A DNA stretch of 64,000 nt from Diplonema japonicum (taxonomy: Eukaryota > Euglenozoa > Diplonemea > Diplonemida > Diplonemidae). The first letter of the stretch is position 1. Each line of letters starts with the position of its first letter. The stretch is taken from assembly GCA_964019335.1 (NCBI GenBank), contig OZ025657.1, forward strand, positions 310,001-374,000. The letters run 5' to 3'. Position numbers and translations under genes: made by a program. This document shows, one piece after another, positions 34,328-45,993 of the stretch. The notes under the pieces were generated by a model. It did no database searches. It was not told the origin of the DNA and worked only from the letters and a program-made list of their open reading frames with translations.

Positions 34328-35776
34328 AGGGGCGGTCCGAATAATTCCCTCCCAAATAATGTGTTTTTCCCCAAATAATTCTTTTTTTTTTTCGGGGATT
34401 TTTCCGCTCCAAATTTCCCGACCCCCTTTTTTTTTTGGGAACCGGGTGGGGGGGCCTGTGCAGGGTACTAGCCTACCTAACCCATGTATACACTCCTTTT
34501 TTGACCAAAAAGTCGATTTCCGCCTGGTTTTGGGCACTCTTTGGGCACTTATGGGCAATTCTTTTGCATTTTTGAACAGGGACCACGGGGTTTGGCACCT
34601 GGGGGTTATTGTGAGGGACTAATTTTCTTAACGCAAGAAGCTAGATGGTTGATGAACGGTTCAAGATTTCACAGAACTACTTTGTTCGAAGGCGCTTGTG
34701 TGGCCCGGGTGCTTCTGCGTTGCCGGAAGGGCACGTGGATTCATGTGTTGACAACTTATCTTGTATTTGCTTCTTTCATGGCCTGCAATGTCAATATTCC
34801 ATTCCTGAGCAAGATCCCAAAGCTGTGCCGTAGCCCACTGGCAGTATTGTGAGGCTGCTTACGCAAGTAAGAGTGCTGGCCCGGCGAGCTACGAGGGAAA
34901 AAACCCATTTTCTTCTAGAAGATGAGAAATATGTTATAGCGCGATATGATCAGATAGGAACGGCCGCCCTGGGGCATCCTCTGCTCAACCCGGCGGACGT
35001 CGGAGGCCCTTCTTCGGAAGGTGCAGGTCGCTTGATCAGTGCCGTCGAATGCGCGCTATATTTTACATATAACAATCGATTGAAAAGGAAGGCACCGGCG
35101 ATTCAGACCTCCCGCCATTTTGAGGGGTTAGGGGGGGGCTGTGGCATGCCCCAAGCAGCCGAAGCGGACGTTGGTTGATGACTGCAGCAGAGTGCCGAAT
35201 CAACGTGGTACTGTGGTAGGGCAGGCACATGAGAAGGTCATGCAACTGCTCGACACCTGTATGGGGTCTCGCGGTACCTTCCAGGTAGTTCCGAGGAGGC
35301 CATACAGCTAAGCGCACTTAGCGAAGTAAGCACTTTGAAGGGGTCGGACCCTTTAGACAGTGCAGCACAGAACGTTGTTGCGGGTGTTACAATGGACACT
35401 ACACCTGACGAGATCCAGCAGCCTCAAGCCCTTGCAGCTTCTCAAGCCCCGACAGCTTCCCAAGCCTCTCAGACCCCCGCAACCTCCCAGCAACCACCTA
35501 ATGCCAAAACCAGGCGGTTTGTTTGCAACGTTTGTGGGTTCTCCACAGCCTGGGAGAAAAACTGCTAAAATTTCCCTTAGGAAAAAAAAAGGGCATGAAA
35601 GAAATCTTGGCACGATTTGGCGAAGTGCTCTAAGCCCGCTCCCTGCTTTCCATGTGGCAGCCCCCCAGCCCAAATAAGTACAACCCAAATAAGTGTATTC
35701 CAAATAATTCTTTTTTTTTGGAGCCCAAACACCCCTCCTCCACTGCCCAAATAAAGGGATTATTCGGACCCCCCCT
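34328..35776. mobile_element. Element 3: inverted-repeat DNA transposon inserted at TTAA
   Basis: A 1449-bp element. The left end is AGGGGCGGTCCGAATAAT and the right end, read inward, is AGGGGGGGTCCGAATAAT: 18 bp with one mismatch. Both ends directly abut TTAA (34324-34327 and 35777-35780), the target duplication used by piggyBac-type elements, although four bases cannot prove the family. Subterminal CCAAATAA(T/G) motifs recur near both ends (34351-34380, 35670-35755), as transposase-binding sites often do. The interior holds short open stretches on plus, none with a full transposase. Confidence 0.75.
35335..35568 (+). pseudogene. Zinc-finger remnant in element 3
   Basis: A 77-codon ORF: a Gln/Ala/Ser/Pro-rich lead, then RRFVCNVCGFSTAWEKNC before the stop. 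The CxxC with a following cysteine suggests the start of a zinc finger, cut short. Together with an upstream open stretch (about 34645-34833, EGHVDSCVDNLSCICFF) it may be the wreck of a transposase gene. It could also be a spliced exon; no catalytic region is present. Confidence 0.35.
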
Positions 35777-36007
35777 TTAAACATTTTTTTTTCCCCGCGA
35801 AAAAAACAATAATGAAGGTGAAAATAAAGTGGGGAAATCACATGATTCAAGGTATAAAAAACATTTGTTGATAAAAGTGTTCTGTGTGTGTGTGGGGGGG
35901 GGGGAGAAAAAAAAAGTAAAAACAAATGGTGTGGGATATATTTGATAAAAAGGGGGAATTGTGGGATGGTGGGAAAAAAAAAGGGGGGGGGGAAGAACAA
36001 GAAAAAA

Positions 36008-36865
36008 TTAACGCCTCTTGCTCTTGCCTGGACGCTTGGAACCCCCCTTCTTGCCACTCCGCGCCCCAGGTGTAAGGGAGCGTTTTCTTTTGTTGTTGCT
36101 GGTAGGGCCCGAGTCATCTGTTTTTTTTTTTTATTTATTTATTTTTCCCCCCTCCCCCTTTTTTTTTTCTCCCCATCATACGAGTATCTCTGTCGCCACC
36201 GAACGCCACGTCAACGTCCCCATCGTTGGCTGCTGCCATTCCAAATTTTTTCGATTTCTATTTTTTTTTTCCCCCCCTCTCCTCCACATACTTTCTTAAG
36301 ATGTTCGATCTTCGCCAACGCGTCGGCTTTCTGCTGCTCACGCTCTTGAAGCACCTGCGTCTGCACCTGTTTCCCGAATTTTGCTGCGTGCTTCTGCTGT
36401 CTGCGGACTTGCTGATTCTTTATTTTGGACCTCTGGAACTCCATGTTCTGTTTTATTTTTATTTATTTATTTATCATATTCTTTGCAAACCTCTCTAATC
36501 TTGTTCATGTGTACATCGCTCTTAACCATTTCGGCGTAGAAGTCAGTTGGCCTCTTGTTCGGGATTCCGTGCGACTTCAGCAAGTGCATCGCTTGTTCCA
36601 CATTGCTCAGAGCTTGCTTTTCAAAAAGCTCCTCCCGAAGTGCATCGTCATCGATATTCCATTCCCCCTTTTGCAACTCCTTCACCGCCGTAACCTGCAG
36701 TCTCTGCGCCCAGTCGGTGGGGACCTTGGGTACTGTCATTTCAAGTTCTTCATTTTCGTCATCCTCCTCCTCCTCCTCCACCATGTCTACAACCTCCTCC
36801 TCCTCCTCCTCTTCTTCTTCCGGCTCCTCTTTCCTTTTTTCTCCGAAACTTTTGAACACTGGCAT
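36008..36865 (-). CDS. EBP2: rRNA-processing protein EBP2 (four exons)
   Basis: A 238-residue protein assembled from exons 36491-36865, 36292-36447, 36182-36257 and 36008-36117. Introns are 43, 34 and 64 bp with donors GTTTGC, GTATGT and GTATGA; acceptors are CAG, TAG and CAG. All joins stay in frame. The family core is clear: GIPNKRPTDFYAEMVKSD, then HMNKIRENMEFQRSKI, KHAAKFGKQVQTQVLQERE and a basic tail (SGKKGGSKRPGKSKRR). The N-terminus is a long Glu/Asp run. EBP2 is a nucleolar factor for 27S pre-rRNA processing and 60S subunit assembly. I start at MPVFKSF; the frame upstream is low complexity. The 34-bp intron is among the smallest in the window. Confidence 0.95.
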
Positions 36866-37686
36866 TTTTTTTTCTCCTTTTATAAATACCCAAAAGGAAA
36901 CAAAAAGAAGATGACAAGGGGGTATTAAAAAAAGGGGGGGGGAAGGGGGAGGTATCAAAAGGGGCAAGCTTGCTTTTTTTTTTTTTTTTTTTTTTTCCTT
37001 CTTTTCCCCTCCTTTTTCTTTTTCTGCCCAAATAAAAAAAACCGACAATTTAAGCTTTATTTAATATTAGTTCTTTTTAAAAGGATTTTTGATGCTTCTT
37101 AGCGCAAAAAAAAACTAAAACGGGGGTAACAAAGTGTGCCTACCCCCAACCCAAAATTTGGGATGATTTCTTCTGGTGCCCAAAAATAAAGGGTAAAGCA
37201 AGATTAAAGCTAAATAAACTTTCATGTTTTTATATTCTTCTAAGGCGGTTTTCCGGGTTTAAAATATTTAGGGGGACAAAAAAAAAAAAAGCAGTCTTAG
37301 TTACGAGGAAGATACACTATAAAGGGAATAGGGGGTGAGGTAAACACTATAGCTTAAAAGAAATATTTTCACCAAAAGAGAAAGGGAGGAGTAGGGCCAT
37401 AGAAAAAAAAGGGGGGGGGGCCTTTCGGGTGGATGTAGGTATGGCAACTCATATCCTTCTTCCCTTTACCGAAGTATGTTCATCAGCCATAAGACCTCGT
37501 TTTGCCTTCCCAGTTAAAAGAATAAACTAAAAGGAGAAAGAAAAAAAAAAAAAAGAACACTCACGGTCCACTCTTCACTTAGAAATACCCGCAACACTGT
37601 TTCTTTCCCTCCCCCCTCTTATCTCCACACTTTTTTCATTCTTTCTTTTTTTTTTTTTTTTTTTTTTTCTTTTTCCTCCTTTTTAT
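36866..37686. other. 800-bp spacer, nothing recognised
   Basis: A-rich leader of EBP2 with TATAAAAGG about 10 nt upstream of its ATG, then A/T- and G-rich runs. No ORF of normal composition. Confidence 0.6.
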
Positions 37687-39211
37687 TTACACTCTTCTTG
37701 TGCCTCTACCCCTGCCACCACCATAAGCTGGCGACCCGGCATATGGAGAAGCCCCCCCACCACCACCGTAGTTGCTTCCGCCGTACGGCATGGGTGCGGC
37801 CTGTTTTTTTTTTTTTTTTCATTAAAAAAATTTTTAAAAAAAAGAAAAAAAAACATACCCTTCCAACAGGCCTCGGAGGAGGAGCAGGTGCGCCCTGACC
37901 ACCATGCCAGACGCCTGTAGTGTTTCGCTTTGGGCCAGGTTTCGGACCAGGCTTCCTCGGGGGGGCGGGGCCCGCAGCCAAGGGGTGGCCCTTTCTTTTG
38001 ATCTGACTGATGGGAAGGTCGGGCGTGAAACTGTTGTCCTCCGCCCACTGCACCTCGCAGGAGGTGTCCGTGATTGTTTTGATAGTGCAGTCGAAGTACT
38101 TCCCTTCAAAGAGGGCCTCCACCTGTTCCCCTACCTTGAAGGTGGCTGGTGCTGGTGCTGCCGCTGGTGTAGGTGCAGCTGCGGGTTTTTGCTTTTTCGG
38201 TGTGCCGCCCTCCCCGTTGGTGGGTCGCTTCTCAACGGCTGGTGCCATTGCGGTGATTTTAACATGAACTTCAGGCCAGTTTTCAAGAACCCAGCCTTTT
38301 TCTTCGTCTTTCAGGGTGTAGGTGTTGCCCTGTTCCTGGAATGAGGTGATGATGCCTGCTCTCCACCCAGCCTCGTTTGTTAGATATTGGCATTTTGACC
38401 CTGAGACGCCCTTGGGCTTCTCAGAGGGTATCGCTCGTGTGGACTTGAGCTGTTGGATGGTGTTGAGGTTCGCCTTCTCTGTCTGCCGTGCTTTCTCCAT
38501 TTCCTCCTCCTTGACCTTTAGTGTGTTTTGCAGGGTTTCGATATGTGCGTCACGCTGCTGCAGTTCTGCAGTCATTTTGGACGTTGTTTTCTCAATGGTT
38601 CCGAGGTTCACCTTTCGTTCGGCTTCAAGGGTTTCCTTGAGGGTGCGGACTTCTTCAGCAAGGGCTTCGGTGGAGGCCTTGGTTTCCTCTCTTACTTTGT
38701 CTTCAAAGGACTGCTTCAATGCAGCCATGTCTCGTTGCGCTGCCGCTGCGTTCGCCAGGGCTTCTGCGTTCTCGCCGATCTTTATCCCCAGGATACTCGC
38801 GTTTTCAGCTGCTTCTGATATAGTTTTCGCGGACTCTCGTTCCATTTTCTCGAACTTTTCACTGTAGCCTCGTTGAAGCTCTGCGATTTGGTTTTTGAAT
38901 TCTTGGAGCTGCGTCACTTGTTCCTTTATTTTTACCACGTGTGCTGAGGCGCTTTCAGCCAGGTTTTGCCTTCTTAACCGGTCCTCGTCATCTTCCAGCA
39001 CTTTCATTGCTTCCTGCAAAGCTCTGTACTCGCATCTCACGCCTTCGACCTCGCCTTCTTTTTCCTGCAGCGCCTTTTGCAACGGTATCGCTATCTCTGC
39101 GCTGGCCGCCTTGTACTCATTCAGTTCTTTCCTTGTTGCGTCTGCCTCCGCTCTGCTTGCCTCTAGCTCTTTCTCTAGTTTCTCAATGTGTTGCTGCCAT
39201 GCTTCTTCCAT
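37687..39211 (-). CDS. Coiled-coil protein with Tudor-like domain and RG-rich tail (two exons)
   Basis: A 488-residue protein. Exon 1 is 37859-39211, a 58-bp intron lies at 37801-37858 (GTATGT to CAG), and exon 2 is 37687-37800. Residues 1-260 form an almost unbroken coiled coil. Residues 358-408 (FKVGEQVEALFEGKYFDCTI to IKRK) fit a Tudor/Agenet barrel, and 273-318 may be a second, weaker one. The linker is Ala/Pro-rich with an AT-hook-like PRKPGPKPGPKR. Exon 2 adds a Gly/Tyr-rich, arginine-ending tail (GGGRGRGTRRV), typical of RNA-binding or methylated RG proteins. It is likely a chromatin- or RNP-associated adaptor that reads methylated Arg or Lys. No exact orthologue is recognised. Confidence 0.85.
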
Positions 39212-40868
39212 TTTCTTTATATAAAAAAAGAGGGTCTGGTTTGAAAAAAAAAAAAAAACTTTTGAAGTAATGGATTCATTAAAAAAAAAAAATTACTATG
39301 ATGGGGAGGAGGGGGGGGGGGGGGGGGGGAATCGGTGTTAGCAGCGCCAACCCCAACCAACAAAACAACAACAATAAGAAACCACTTTTCATCCTTCCCC
39401 GGGCATTGGGTTGCAACACTATTTAGCGTTTAGCGTGCGGCGTAGGGGGAAAAAAAAAGAAAAACCTAAATCCCACACGAGGGAGAAAGAAAATCGAACT
39501 ATGTAAGGGGGGGGGGTAAAAGTGCTCCCCCCCCCCCCCCCCCCCCCGGGTAAACGCAACTCTTTCTCACTTTGACTCACTTAACAAGGCGTAGCAATCA
39601 CCCTTCCCTCCATATCTCTAGCGTCCAAGTCGTACTCTTGCCGAATAAGTAATTAGGGCGTATTTTGGCTTTTGGGTTTTTTTTTCCCCTCCATTTCTGG
39701 ACACTTTAAAGATACTTGAAGGGGGTACGTCAATAGATTTAAAAAAAAAACAAAGGGGAGGTCTCCAACGACAACAAGTTGGTCGCCATTCCCTCCTTTT
39801 TCTGTTTTCCCCCCCCTCCATTTTTATGAAACAATGAGGGGGGGGGGGGGGGTAACTTCTTGCTTCTTTTTTTTTAAAGTGTTGTGGACACAAAGGATTC
39901 GATGAAGAAAGAGAAAAAAAAAAAAAAAAAAAAAACGATTGCAAGAGAAGAGGGCGGCAAAGGCGATTGAAAAAAGTATGTGCATGTGTATGTGGTGCGT
40001 GTGTTCTTCCTCAAAATATGAAGTACATTGCAGTGAAAAAATGCCCCACCTCACAGTTTCTCCAGTGTCCCCCCTTCAGAACGGAGCGCACGGTTACCCA
40101 ATAAAGGACAGTACAAGACTTATGAAACAGGAATCTTTTTTTCCCCCCCTTTCTTTCTCTTTTTTTTCTCCCCCCCCCCGCCACACCACACCACACCACA
40201 CCACACCACACCACACCACACCACACCACACCACACCACACCACACCAAACAATTGGTCCTTAACCGAATAAGGGTTCAAGATTGTGTAAAACGAACCAG
40301 TAGGAAGACAGAGGAGGAGGAAAAAAAAAAACACAAGACCGATCCACAGGAACCATTTGGTAACTTACTGACGACAATAAAGAAATATTGTAAGTGAACA
40401 GCAGAAGGGGGGGGGGGGGGGCACAGGTATTTCCCTTATTTGTAATATCTTTTTGGAAACAGTAATACTCGTGGGAATTAAAAAAAAAACTTTTTCGAGA
40501 GAAAGGTTAAAGAGTTTTTTTTTTTGAGCGAAAAAAGAAAAAAAAAAAAAAAAAAACAAGTTTTCCCATTATGTTTTTTTTTTTTTTTTTCTTTTTTTCT
40601 TTCCATTTTTTTCCAAAAATAATTACAAATTACGGTTTAAAAAAAAAAAGGAAGAAAAGAAAACCAGAAGGAAACAGGAAAAGGGGACAAATTTCTGAAA
40701 AAGGAATTTCTTCCTTTTGTAATTACTGCTCGGAGGGGGGGGGGGGGGGAATCTTTTTTCTTCTTTTTTTTTTGGTTTAGTAGCGGCAAGCCACAGAACT
40801 CCGCCCAAAGAAATAGACTTTTTTTTTTGGTTTGACCTCCCTACTGCTGGCAGCCAGACAGTGGAGGA

Positions 40869-40900
<32 letters not shown>

Positions 40901-41573
40901 TAAAAAAGTAGTCCAAAGTTTGTGGGGAGGACTAAATCACCTATTCTTGCGGTTGTTTTTTTTTTTTTTTTGGATTCTGTGGTGTTTCGTCTCTGCAAAC
41001 TGACAGCACGAAATTTTAAAAAAAAAGGGGGGGGGAAAGGTCAGTTTTCTTGTTCAACCAATTCAAAGAGGATACCTTGGACCGGATTAACGCTTTTTTT
41101 TTCTTTCTCCATTTTTTTCTTTTTTTTTTCCCTTTCTTTTTTCTTTTTTTTTCTTTCCCCCCCCCCTTCTTCTTTATTCTTTTATCTTGCCAGGGGGGAG
41201 ATTAAATGTAGAAGGGAAAAGAAGGAAGAAAAAAAAAAAGAAAGAAAAAAAAAACTTCCGGGTACTTTTCCCAGGTGCCCGATTTTTTTTCTTGTCGATT
41301 TTGAGAAGCTTCTCTGAGTGGCAAATCGGCACTTGGCTAAAGCCTCCATTCACCGCATATTGAATGCAAAACAGTGAAAGTGGGGTCCTTAGTTAATGAG
41401 CAGCACATAGTGGAAGGAAAGAAGATTAAAGAAAAAAAAGGAAGAAGTAGGAAAAAAAGGGGATCAAGAGTACACAGAATGCAGACATTTTAAATCTATT
41501 ATTAGTAAGGACTACGCGATACATTTCCTGTGCCAGTGTCACTGCCTGAGTCCTGCCTGGGAGGGTCCATCAT

Positions 41574-41607
<34 letters not shown>

Positions 41608-41660
41608 AATAAATAGGTAGGAAAGAGAAGAAAAACAATAAAAAACGACGAAACAAAACG

Positions 41661-41693
<33 letters not shown>

Positions 41694-42294
41694 AAAAAAA
41701 ACAAGAATAGAATACCATTATTCGGGAAATTTATTCGCATCTGTTTGGCCAAAAAAAAAGTTTTTTTTTTTTTTGTTTGTACATGACGGGTTAAATCTGG
41801 AGAAAAGTTTTTGTACCCGACACGTTGCCAACGTTCCCCTAGAAGAAAGAAAAAAGAGTCAGCTGATTGTTCGCGCAAGCCGAAAAAAAAAAAACTAGTT
41901 TGGCGCTTCATTTGTTTGCGCACGAGCGGTATTCTACCAAATAAAATAACTCATCACGCTGCCATCAACTAGTGAAATGGGGGGGGGGGGGGGGGGGAGC
42001 TTCAAAACTATTTCCCCCTCTCTTTTCTTTTTTTTTTTTTTTGCCTCAGAATGCCGAAATTAATTTTTCCAGGTGAACATATTTTCCAAAATACGGTGTT
42101 AAAAAAAAAAGAAAAACTAGACATATAAGGTTGCGTTTTCGCTTACCAAGCTAGGAAAAAAAAAAAAAAAAAAGTCTGCAATCCGGTGGCGCGAGTCTTT
42201 CTTTATTTATATTTTTTTTTTTCTCTTTTAATTTCCCCCTCTTTTGCTCACCTTTTTTTTTTTTTTGTACCTTGCAGACTATAAGGGAAGGGGG

Positions 42295-42339
<45 letters not shown>

Positions 42340-42495
42340 GGGGGAAAGGCGATAAGAAGAAGACAAGACTGGCTGCAGCAGGGGAGGGGGGGTGACCCCC
42401 CCCCTCACCTCCGCTGCTTAGTCCTCTTGACTTCTCTAGATTTCCCATTTTTTTTTTTTTTTTTTCGCCAAGATTTCCCTTTTTTTTTTTTTTTT
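39212..42495. other. 3.3-kb low-complexity spacer
   Basis: The longest gene-free stretch without a mobile element. It contains many A, T, G and C runs, including A near 42297-42338, and a CCACA microsatellite at 40182-40249. A less repetitive patch at 39940-40130 and another at 41290-41410 show no gene structure. I looked for tRNA-type B-box sequence (GGTTCAAG near 40275) and found no matching A box or stems. Confidence 0.6.
40182..40249 (+). repeat. (CCACA)n microsatellite
   Basis: About 13 perfect copies of a 5-bp unit, followed by CAAACAATT. Confidence 0.95.
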
Positions 42496-43152
42496 TCACG
42501 CCTCAGATTCAATTTGGGGAATGTTTTCATTGGAAGAACTATTGCTGCCTCCACAATCGTGCAGCTGTACATGCGTGGTGAAAAAAGAGGTAAACTTCTC
42601 GTACTCTTCACCAGAGGAGGTTCTAAGGAGCAAGGTACGATTTTCAGAGTCCTCTCTAAAATCGAGGCTAAGATAATGATATGAAGAGTCAGATGCTTGC
42701 GGATGGTGCTTGCTGGTGACATGTACCCTGAGCCTAGTTGCAGGGGTGAAGCTTACTCGGCCACATGGCTTTGGGTCTGTGGACTTTTTGTAATACTCGA
42801 TGGACCACTGATCGGCAATGAAATACCGCGTCCTCCAGTTTTTGAACGTACCTATTCTTCCCACGGAAAATTTGTCAAGAACGCCCTCCACTGTCTCTCT
42901 CTTCTGCTCCATTATTCTTACGTTCTTTTTCACCTTCATGCAGCCCTCGTGTATAAGGCTGTCGCCTGCCACCAAACATGTTTCTGCTTCCGTGCACCTG
43001 TCACCGCAGCGTTCGCACGTTCTGCTGTGCTCCTCCCTATACAGTCTCATGCAGTCAGCATGCACCTCTCCCAAGGGTACACCAGGCAGCTTTACTTTTA
43101 TTAACTCGCCTCCCTCACACCTACACTGCGTGCACGTGGGCTCCTCGTGCAT
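42496..43152 (-). CDS. LIM-like zinc finger plus PH domain protein
   Basis: A 218-residue intronless protein. Residues 7-71 have the LIM ligand pattern: C7xxC10, H31xxC34, C46xxC49, H68xxC71. Residues 88-197 form a PH domain with the usual basic first strands (FKNWRTRYFIADQWSIEYY) and a C-terminal helix around EEYEKFTSFFTTHV, where the invariant Trp is replaced by Phe. The tail is acidic and Ser/Asn-rich. PH domains bind phosphoinositides or proteins, and LIM modules bind proteins, so this looks like a membrane-associated adaptor. The start is the first Met, after an ATAATA leader. It ends 270 bp before the CPSF73 stop on the same strand. Confidence 0.85.
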   Translation of the reverse strand: MHEEPTCTQCRCEGGELIKVKLPGVPLGEVHADCMRLYREEHSRTCERCGDRCTEAETCLVAGDSLIHEGCMKVKKNVRIMEQKRETVEGVLDKFSVGRIGTFKNWRTRYFIADQWSIEYYKKSTDPKPCGRVSFTPATRLRVHVTSKHHPQASDSSYHYLSLDFREDSENRTLLLRTSSGEEYEKFTSFFTTHVQLHDCGGSNSSSNENIPQIESEA

Positions 43153-43420
43153 TATTATTTTTTTTGTACCCCCTCTTTTTTTTTTTTGTTGTTGATGTTT
43201 TCTTTTCTTTTTTTTTTCTTGCTTTCATGTGAATAAAGAAAAAAAATATTTAAAAAAAAAAGGGTGTGAATGAAAAAAAAAAAAGGAGAGGGACAAAAGG
43301 AAGGGTGGTGAGACACACTATTTTTTTTTTTTTTTAAATCTTTTGAAAAAAAATCGCTTTTACTTTTTTTTTTTAATTTCCTCTCCCCCGAAATGGAAAA
43401 AAAAAAGGGGGCAGGCGGGC

Positions 43421-43434
43421 TCAGTTCTGTGTAT

Positions 43435-43470
<36 letters not shown>

Positions 43471-45683
43471 TTCCCTCCATTCTACACACCTCGATTGTTT
43501 TCCTCCGTTTGTCAGAGTGATCGTGATCCTGGCCGCACCCACACCACCCGAAGTTTTCTGGGACGGGCCACAAGGTCAGGAAAATAAGGTGGATGACTGA
43601 CTCAACCCTTTGCTGGATGGTTTCGTTCGTGGTGGTAACAGTGAAGGGGGCGACGACAGTGACAGGCGTGTTGTCCACTTCGAAGGAAAATGTCTTGCTG
43701 TCCACGTGGAGGTGCACACCGAGGAAGTGCTGTGTGTGTGTTGTGTGAGTTTAAGAAGGAAGCCCAACATACCTGCCCCAACATCTTGTGCATGCACCTC
43801 AACCTGAAGATATCGTCAGCTGCGTCTTGTGGCATCTTCTGCCCGCTCGGCGACAGCAACGCAATGAGAGCCAGACAACACGAGTCAGCCACGATGTCGT
43901 TGTACCTACTTGCAGGCCATGACACCCCTACTGTTGTTACCTCCTTGCCCATTACAATCCCCTGCTCTATGCTGATCTTGACGTACCCGCCCACCACCAG
44001 TACCTGCGAGGACCCCTCATCGATGTCCTCGCTTGTGGCCTCAGCCACCTCCATGCATTCCTTGAAGATAGACACACCCTCAAAATATTTTGCCAAATGG
44101 TCCTTCACATCGAGGTAAGGGTAGTACTTGGGCAGCGGGAGGAACACCGCCTGCGTGATCTCCGCTACAGGCAGCGCTGTGTATGACGGCAAGTCCTGCG
44201 GGGCGACAAGCGTGTGCTGGAAGTCATGCGACATAACCATGACACCGGACACATGGGAGCCGACGGCAGGGTTCTGTGCCACGGAGCCGATGACCTTACA
44301 GGTGCGGAGAGGCTGGAAGGGGATGGAGACGCATTGTGTGTTGGTAGGGGTGTGGCAGGTGAGGTACGGAAGGTCTTGGCACAAACGGTCGCGCAGTCTG
44401 TTCATGTTCATGGAGTCACCGTGGACAAGCACAACCTGCTTGGTGCCGAGCGTTGTGACGAATTCCTTTGTCTGCGCGAAGTCAGAGTGAGCGGAGAACG
44501 ACACGGTGTGGACGGACATCCTTAAGGGGAGTACTTTCCCGTCCTCACGTTGGATCTCGCTGGGGCTGGACTGGATCGTCCTGGCGAGCGTGTTCGCCAC
44601 GCAGTACCCTGCGATCACGACACCGTTCTTCTCGTCGGAGCACCACTTCTCGAACAGCTCCCGAGAGACACCCGACTGCAGCATGCCAGGGGAAGCAAGC
44701 ACCACACACGGCCCATTGTCGTCAAACGACTTCAAATCTTTCAAAAGCGTGATGTGCTTGAACTGGAAAGGGTTCCGCTTGTGCTTCAGAACGTCGTACT
44801 GCTTCTGCACAGTGTCGTTCATGAGCGAAATGTACGACTCGAAGACAGTGTTGCAGCGCTTGGCGAGGGACGAGGCGTAGTAGATAGGGATCTGGTGCAG
44901 CTCTTTTCGCTGCGCCCAATAATCGTCAAGGATGAGGAGCAGCTCCTGCGCCCTACCGAGTGCGAACATGGGGAGGAGGCAACGGCCTTCGCGCGCCACG
45001 ATATCATGCACCCATTTTGTGAACTTCCGCTCGCGCTCTTCACGCTGATCGTGAACTTGAATGCCATACGTCGCTTCTACAATAAGAATGTCGGGCGAGA
45101 CAACAGGCGTTTCCGCACCCATCAGATGCCTGTCAGGCTCCCGCGAAAAATCGCCGGTGTAAAGGATTTTAACACCAGAGATGTCTATCATCCACATCCC
45201 CGCGCCAAGAACGTGGCCTGCGTTGTACGAGTGGTACTTCACGCCATTGTGTGTGCCTTCTTGGTGGTAGTCAAGGGTTTCTATTTTTTCTAAGGAGGAT
45301 TCTAGCCATTGTTCAGTGCAGATGTCGTGCGAGCCTTGTGTGACTCTGATGAAGTCTTGCATCACCATTCGGAAGATCTTTTTGGTAGGGTGTGTCATGA
45401 TTACTTTTCCTTTGAACGTTGTCTCTTCTAAGAAGTACGGGACTGCCCCGCAGTGGTCCAAGTGGAAGTGCGTCACCAGCACCAAGTCGATTTCTGAGGC
45501 GTCCACAGCGTCGAAGAAGGGTAAGCTGTCCAGGCCGTCCATTGCAGGGTGTACACCGCAGTCAAACATCACGCTTTTCCCCTTAAACTTCACCACTACG
45601 GAGCTTCGCCCCACCTCGCTCCCGCTCCCCAATGGTATCACCTCCACCTTGTCCTCACCTTCGCCCACTATCTTGATCGGCAT
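43421..45683 (-). CDS. CPSF3: Cleavage and polyadenylation endonuclease CPSF73 (three exons)
   Basis: The spliced product has 718 residues. Metallo-beta-lactamase motif THFHLDHCGA gives His72, His74, Asp76 and His77. The preceding MFDCGVHPAMDG and following ATYG, beta-CASP and FSAHSDF motifs identify CPSF73 rather than CPSF100 or Int11. It cuts pre-mRNA before polyadenylation in the nucleus. Exon 1 is 43773-45683; a 43-bp intron (43730-43772, GTATGT) leads to exon 2 (43490-43729), which supplies the C-terminal domain HFLGVHLHVDSKTF. A second, 63-bp intron (43427-43489, GTGTGT, containing a long A run) leads to a tiny exon of one codon plus stop (43421-43426), giving the end RRKTIEN. Without the last splice the chain would run into poly-Lys. 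The tiny exon is less certain than the rest. Confidence 0.93.
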
Positions 45684-45800
45684 TGTTGTGTTTTTTTTTT
45701 CCCTCTTTTTTTTTTCTTTTTTTTCTTCTTCTCCCCCTTTTTTTTGTTTTATATAAATATTTTTTTTTTTTTGAACCCGCTAAAGATTTTAAAAAAAAGA

Positions 45801-45843
45801 GATGTCTTTGAAGGGAACCTGCAGTATGTGACAGGATCGCCTA
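45801..45843 (+). repeat. Dispersed repeat B, copy 2
   Basis: GGGAACCTGCAGTATGTGAC and AGGATCGCCTAAG match 8840-8878. It runs straight into the 22-bp array. Confidence 0.6.
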
Positions 45844-45993
45844 AGGCCCGTCGTGGTAGTGCCTAAGGCCCGTCGTGGTAGTGCCTTAGGCCCGTCGTGG
45901 TAGTGCCTTAGGCCCGTCGTGGTAGTGCCTTAGGCCCGTCGTGGTAGTGCCTTAGGCCCGTCGTGGTAGTGCCTTAGGCCCGTCGTGGTATCT
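45840..45993 (+). repeat. 22-bp tandem array, seven copies
   Basis: The unit CCTTAGGCCCGTCGTGGTAG + TG occurs seven times. The first two copies read CCTAAGG instead of CCTTAGG, and the last is truncated at GGTA. CCTTAGG/CCTAAGG makes the unit partly self-complementary. It overlaps the 3' end of the adjacent minus-strand reading frame. Confidence 0.95.

Larger units (their letters stand above)
34280..36007. other. Spacer holding element 3
   Basis: T-rich leader, then the inverted-repeat element at 34328-35776, then G/A-rich low complexity up to the EBP2 stop codon. No host gene is visible. Confidence 0.65.

Noticed and set aside
36467-37048. EBP2 read as a 193-residue single-exon protein from the upstream Met
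   Set aside because: The first 61 residues are low complexity and the end lacks the conserved EBP2 C-terminus, which four-exon splicing restores.
40255-40300. Possible tRNA B box (GGTTCAAG)
   Set aside because: No A box, acceptor stem or anticodon arm can be formed around it.
45840-45993. 22-bp array considered as a CRISPR-like array
   Set aside because: Units are directly contiguous with no unique spacers, and the genome is eukaryotic.
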